From Pseudomonas gingeri (GTDB lineage Bacteria > Pseudomonadota > Gammaproteobacteria > Pseudomonadales > Pseudomonadaceae), in assembly GCF_013385425.1 (NCBI RefSeq), contig NZ_JACAQA010000002.1, positions 1 to 64,000 of the forward strand: a stretch of DNA of 64,000 bases. The letters run 5' to 3'. The notes beneath the pieces were generated by a model. That model did no database searches, was not told the DNA's origin, and saw only the letters and a program-made list of their open reading frames with translations. Numbering within the stretch: position 1 is the first letter of the stretch; the number at the start of each line of letters is the position of its first letter. Position numbers and translations under genes: made by a program. Of the stretch, positions 63,871-64,000 are shown one piece after another.

Positions 63871-64000
63871 CAACGGAGCCAAAGGCGCGGCCAGCGGCGC
63901 CGGAGCGGGACCTTGCGAAACGCCTCCAGCAACTGATCGGTATCGATGTTCCGCTGCTCGGGGTCGAAGCTCAGCGTCTGGCGCAAGGCAGGCCAGAGAC
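63867..64000 (-). CDS. C-terminus of a probable protein kinase (truncated by window edge)
   Basis: The reading frame WPALRQTLSFDPEQR and QLLEAFRKVPLRRRWPRLWL, ending in TAG (63867-63869), is like the C-terminal lobe end of the bifunctional Ser/Thr kinase/phosphatase proteins of Pseudomonas, where a segment with FDPEQR precedes a basic tail. Only 44 residues are visible, so the call is tentative. Confidence 0.55.
   Translation of the reverse strand, partial: LWPALRQTLSFDPEQRNIDTDQLLEAFRKVPLRRRWPRLWLRC

Overview
The window looks like a chromosomal segment of a Pseudomonas, probably of the fluorescens/putida side of the genus. This rests on the high GC coding style, consensus Anr/FNR boxes, a PuuR/PauR-like cupin regulator, a LysR / 3-mercaptopropionate dioxygenase / rhodanese block of the kind I recall from P. 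aeruginosa PA2601-PA2603, and many uptake and catabolic genes. I see no rRNA, tRNA, CRISPR array, complete insertion sequence or origin. Most of the sequence is densely packed, co-directional operons.

Layout. (1) 1-2545: the end of etfA, a MaoC-type hydratase and a CitE-like lyase, the tail of an acyl-CoA catabolic operon. (2) 2669-6102: a polar amino acid type binding protein and permease without an ATPase gene, a flavin-dependent monooxygenase and a TfoX-N protein. (3) 6103-8481: a lower-GC TetR/short-chain dehydrogenase pair with two TACC-N4-GGTA operators, flanked by non-coding debris; it looks acquired. (4) 8482-10360: a PuuR-like regulator and an HD-GYP phosphodiesterase. (5) 10761-21832: an energy island. 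An Anr-box promoter, a triple-BON protein and a complete N-type ATPase operon in the order atpDCQRBEFAG, then a convergent alpha-glucan phosphorylase with its own perfect Anr box, then a DUF808 membrane protein.

(6) 21936-43530 is the most unusual region, an apparent catabolic locus of unknown substrate. It has two GMC oxidoreductases, a xylose-isomerase-like TIM barrel protein, two atypical GH3 proteins, a Gfo/Idh/MocA dehydrogenase broken by an amber codon, a helix-turn-helix regulator, a full-length and a truncated thiamine diphosphate enzyme, a spermidine/putrescine-type ABC importer, a histidinol-dehydrogenase-family enzyme, a ThuA protein, a LacI regulator and an MFS transporter with a decayed second MFS gene. 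Two repeated DNA words connect its promoters: a 16-bp palindrome (AGTTATACGTATAACT type), which I assign to the LacI protein, and GACGCA repeats spaced one helical turn apart, whose binder is unknown.

(7) 43654-49758: a LysE exporter with an Lrp/AsnC regulator, a DJ-1/PfpI remnant, a hydrolase-like lipoprotein, a GAF-GAF-GGDEF-EAL protein and an SDR remnant. (8) 49807-63870: an organosulfur assimilation region. An Ssu-type ABC importer faces an SsuD-like monooxygenase; then come a class II aldolase-like protein, a LysR regulator, 3-mercaptopropionate dioxygenase with a four-domain rhodanese, two more binding proteins flanking a second monooxygenase, an acyl-CoA-dehydrogenase-like monooxygenase and a 2-hydroxyacid dehydrogenase. 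Three sulfonate/taurine-type binding proteins are present but only one permease/ATPase pair. (9) The last 134 bases hold the C-terminus of a minus-strand gene resembling a Ser/Thr kinase.
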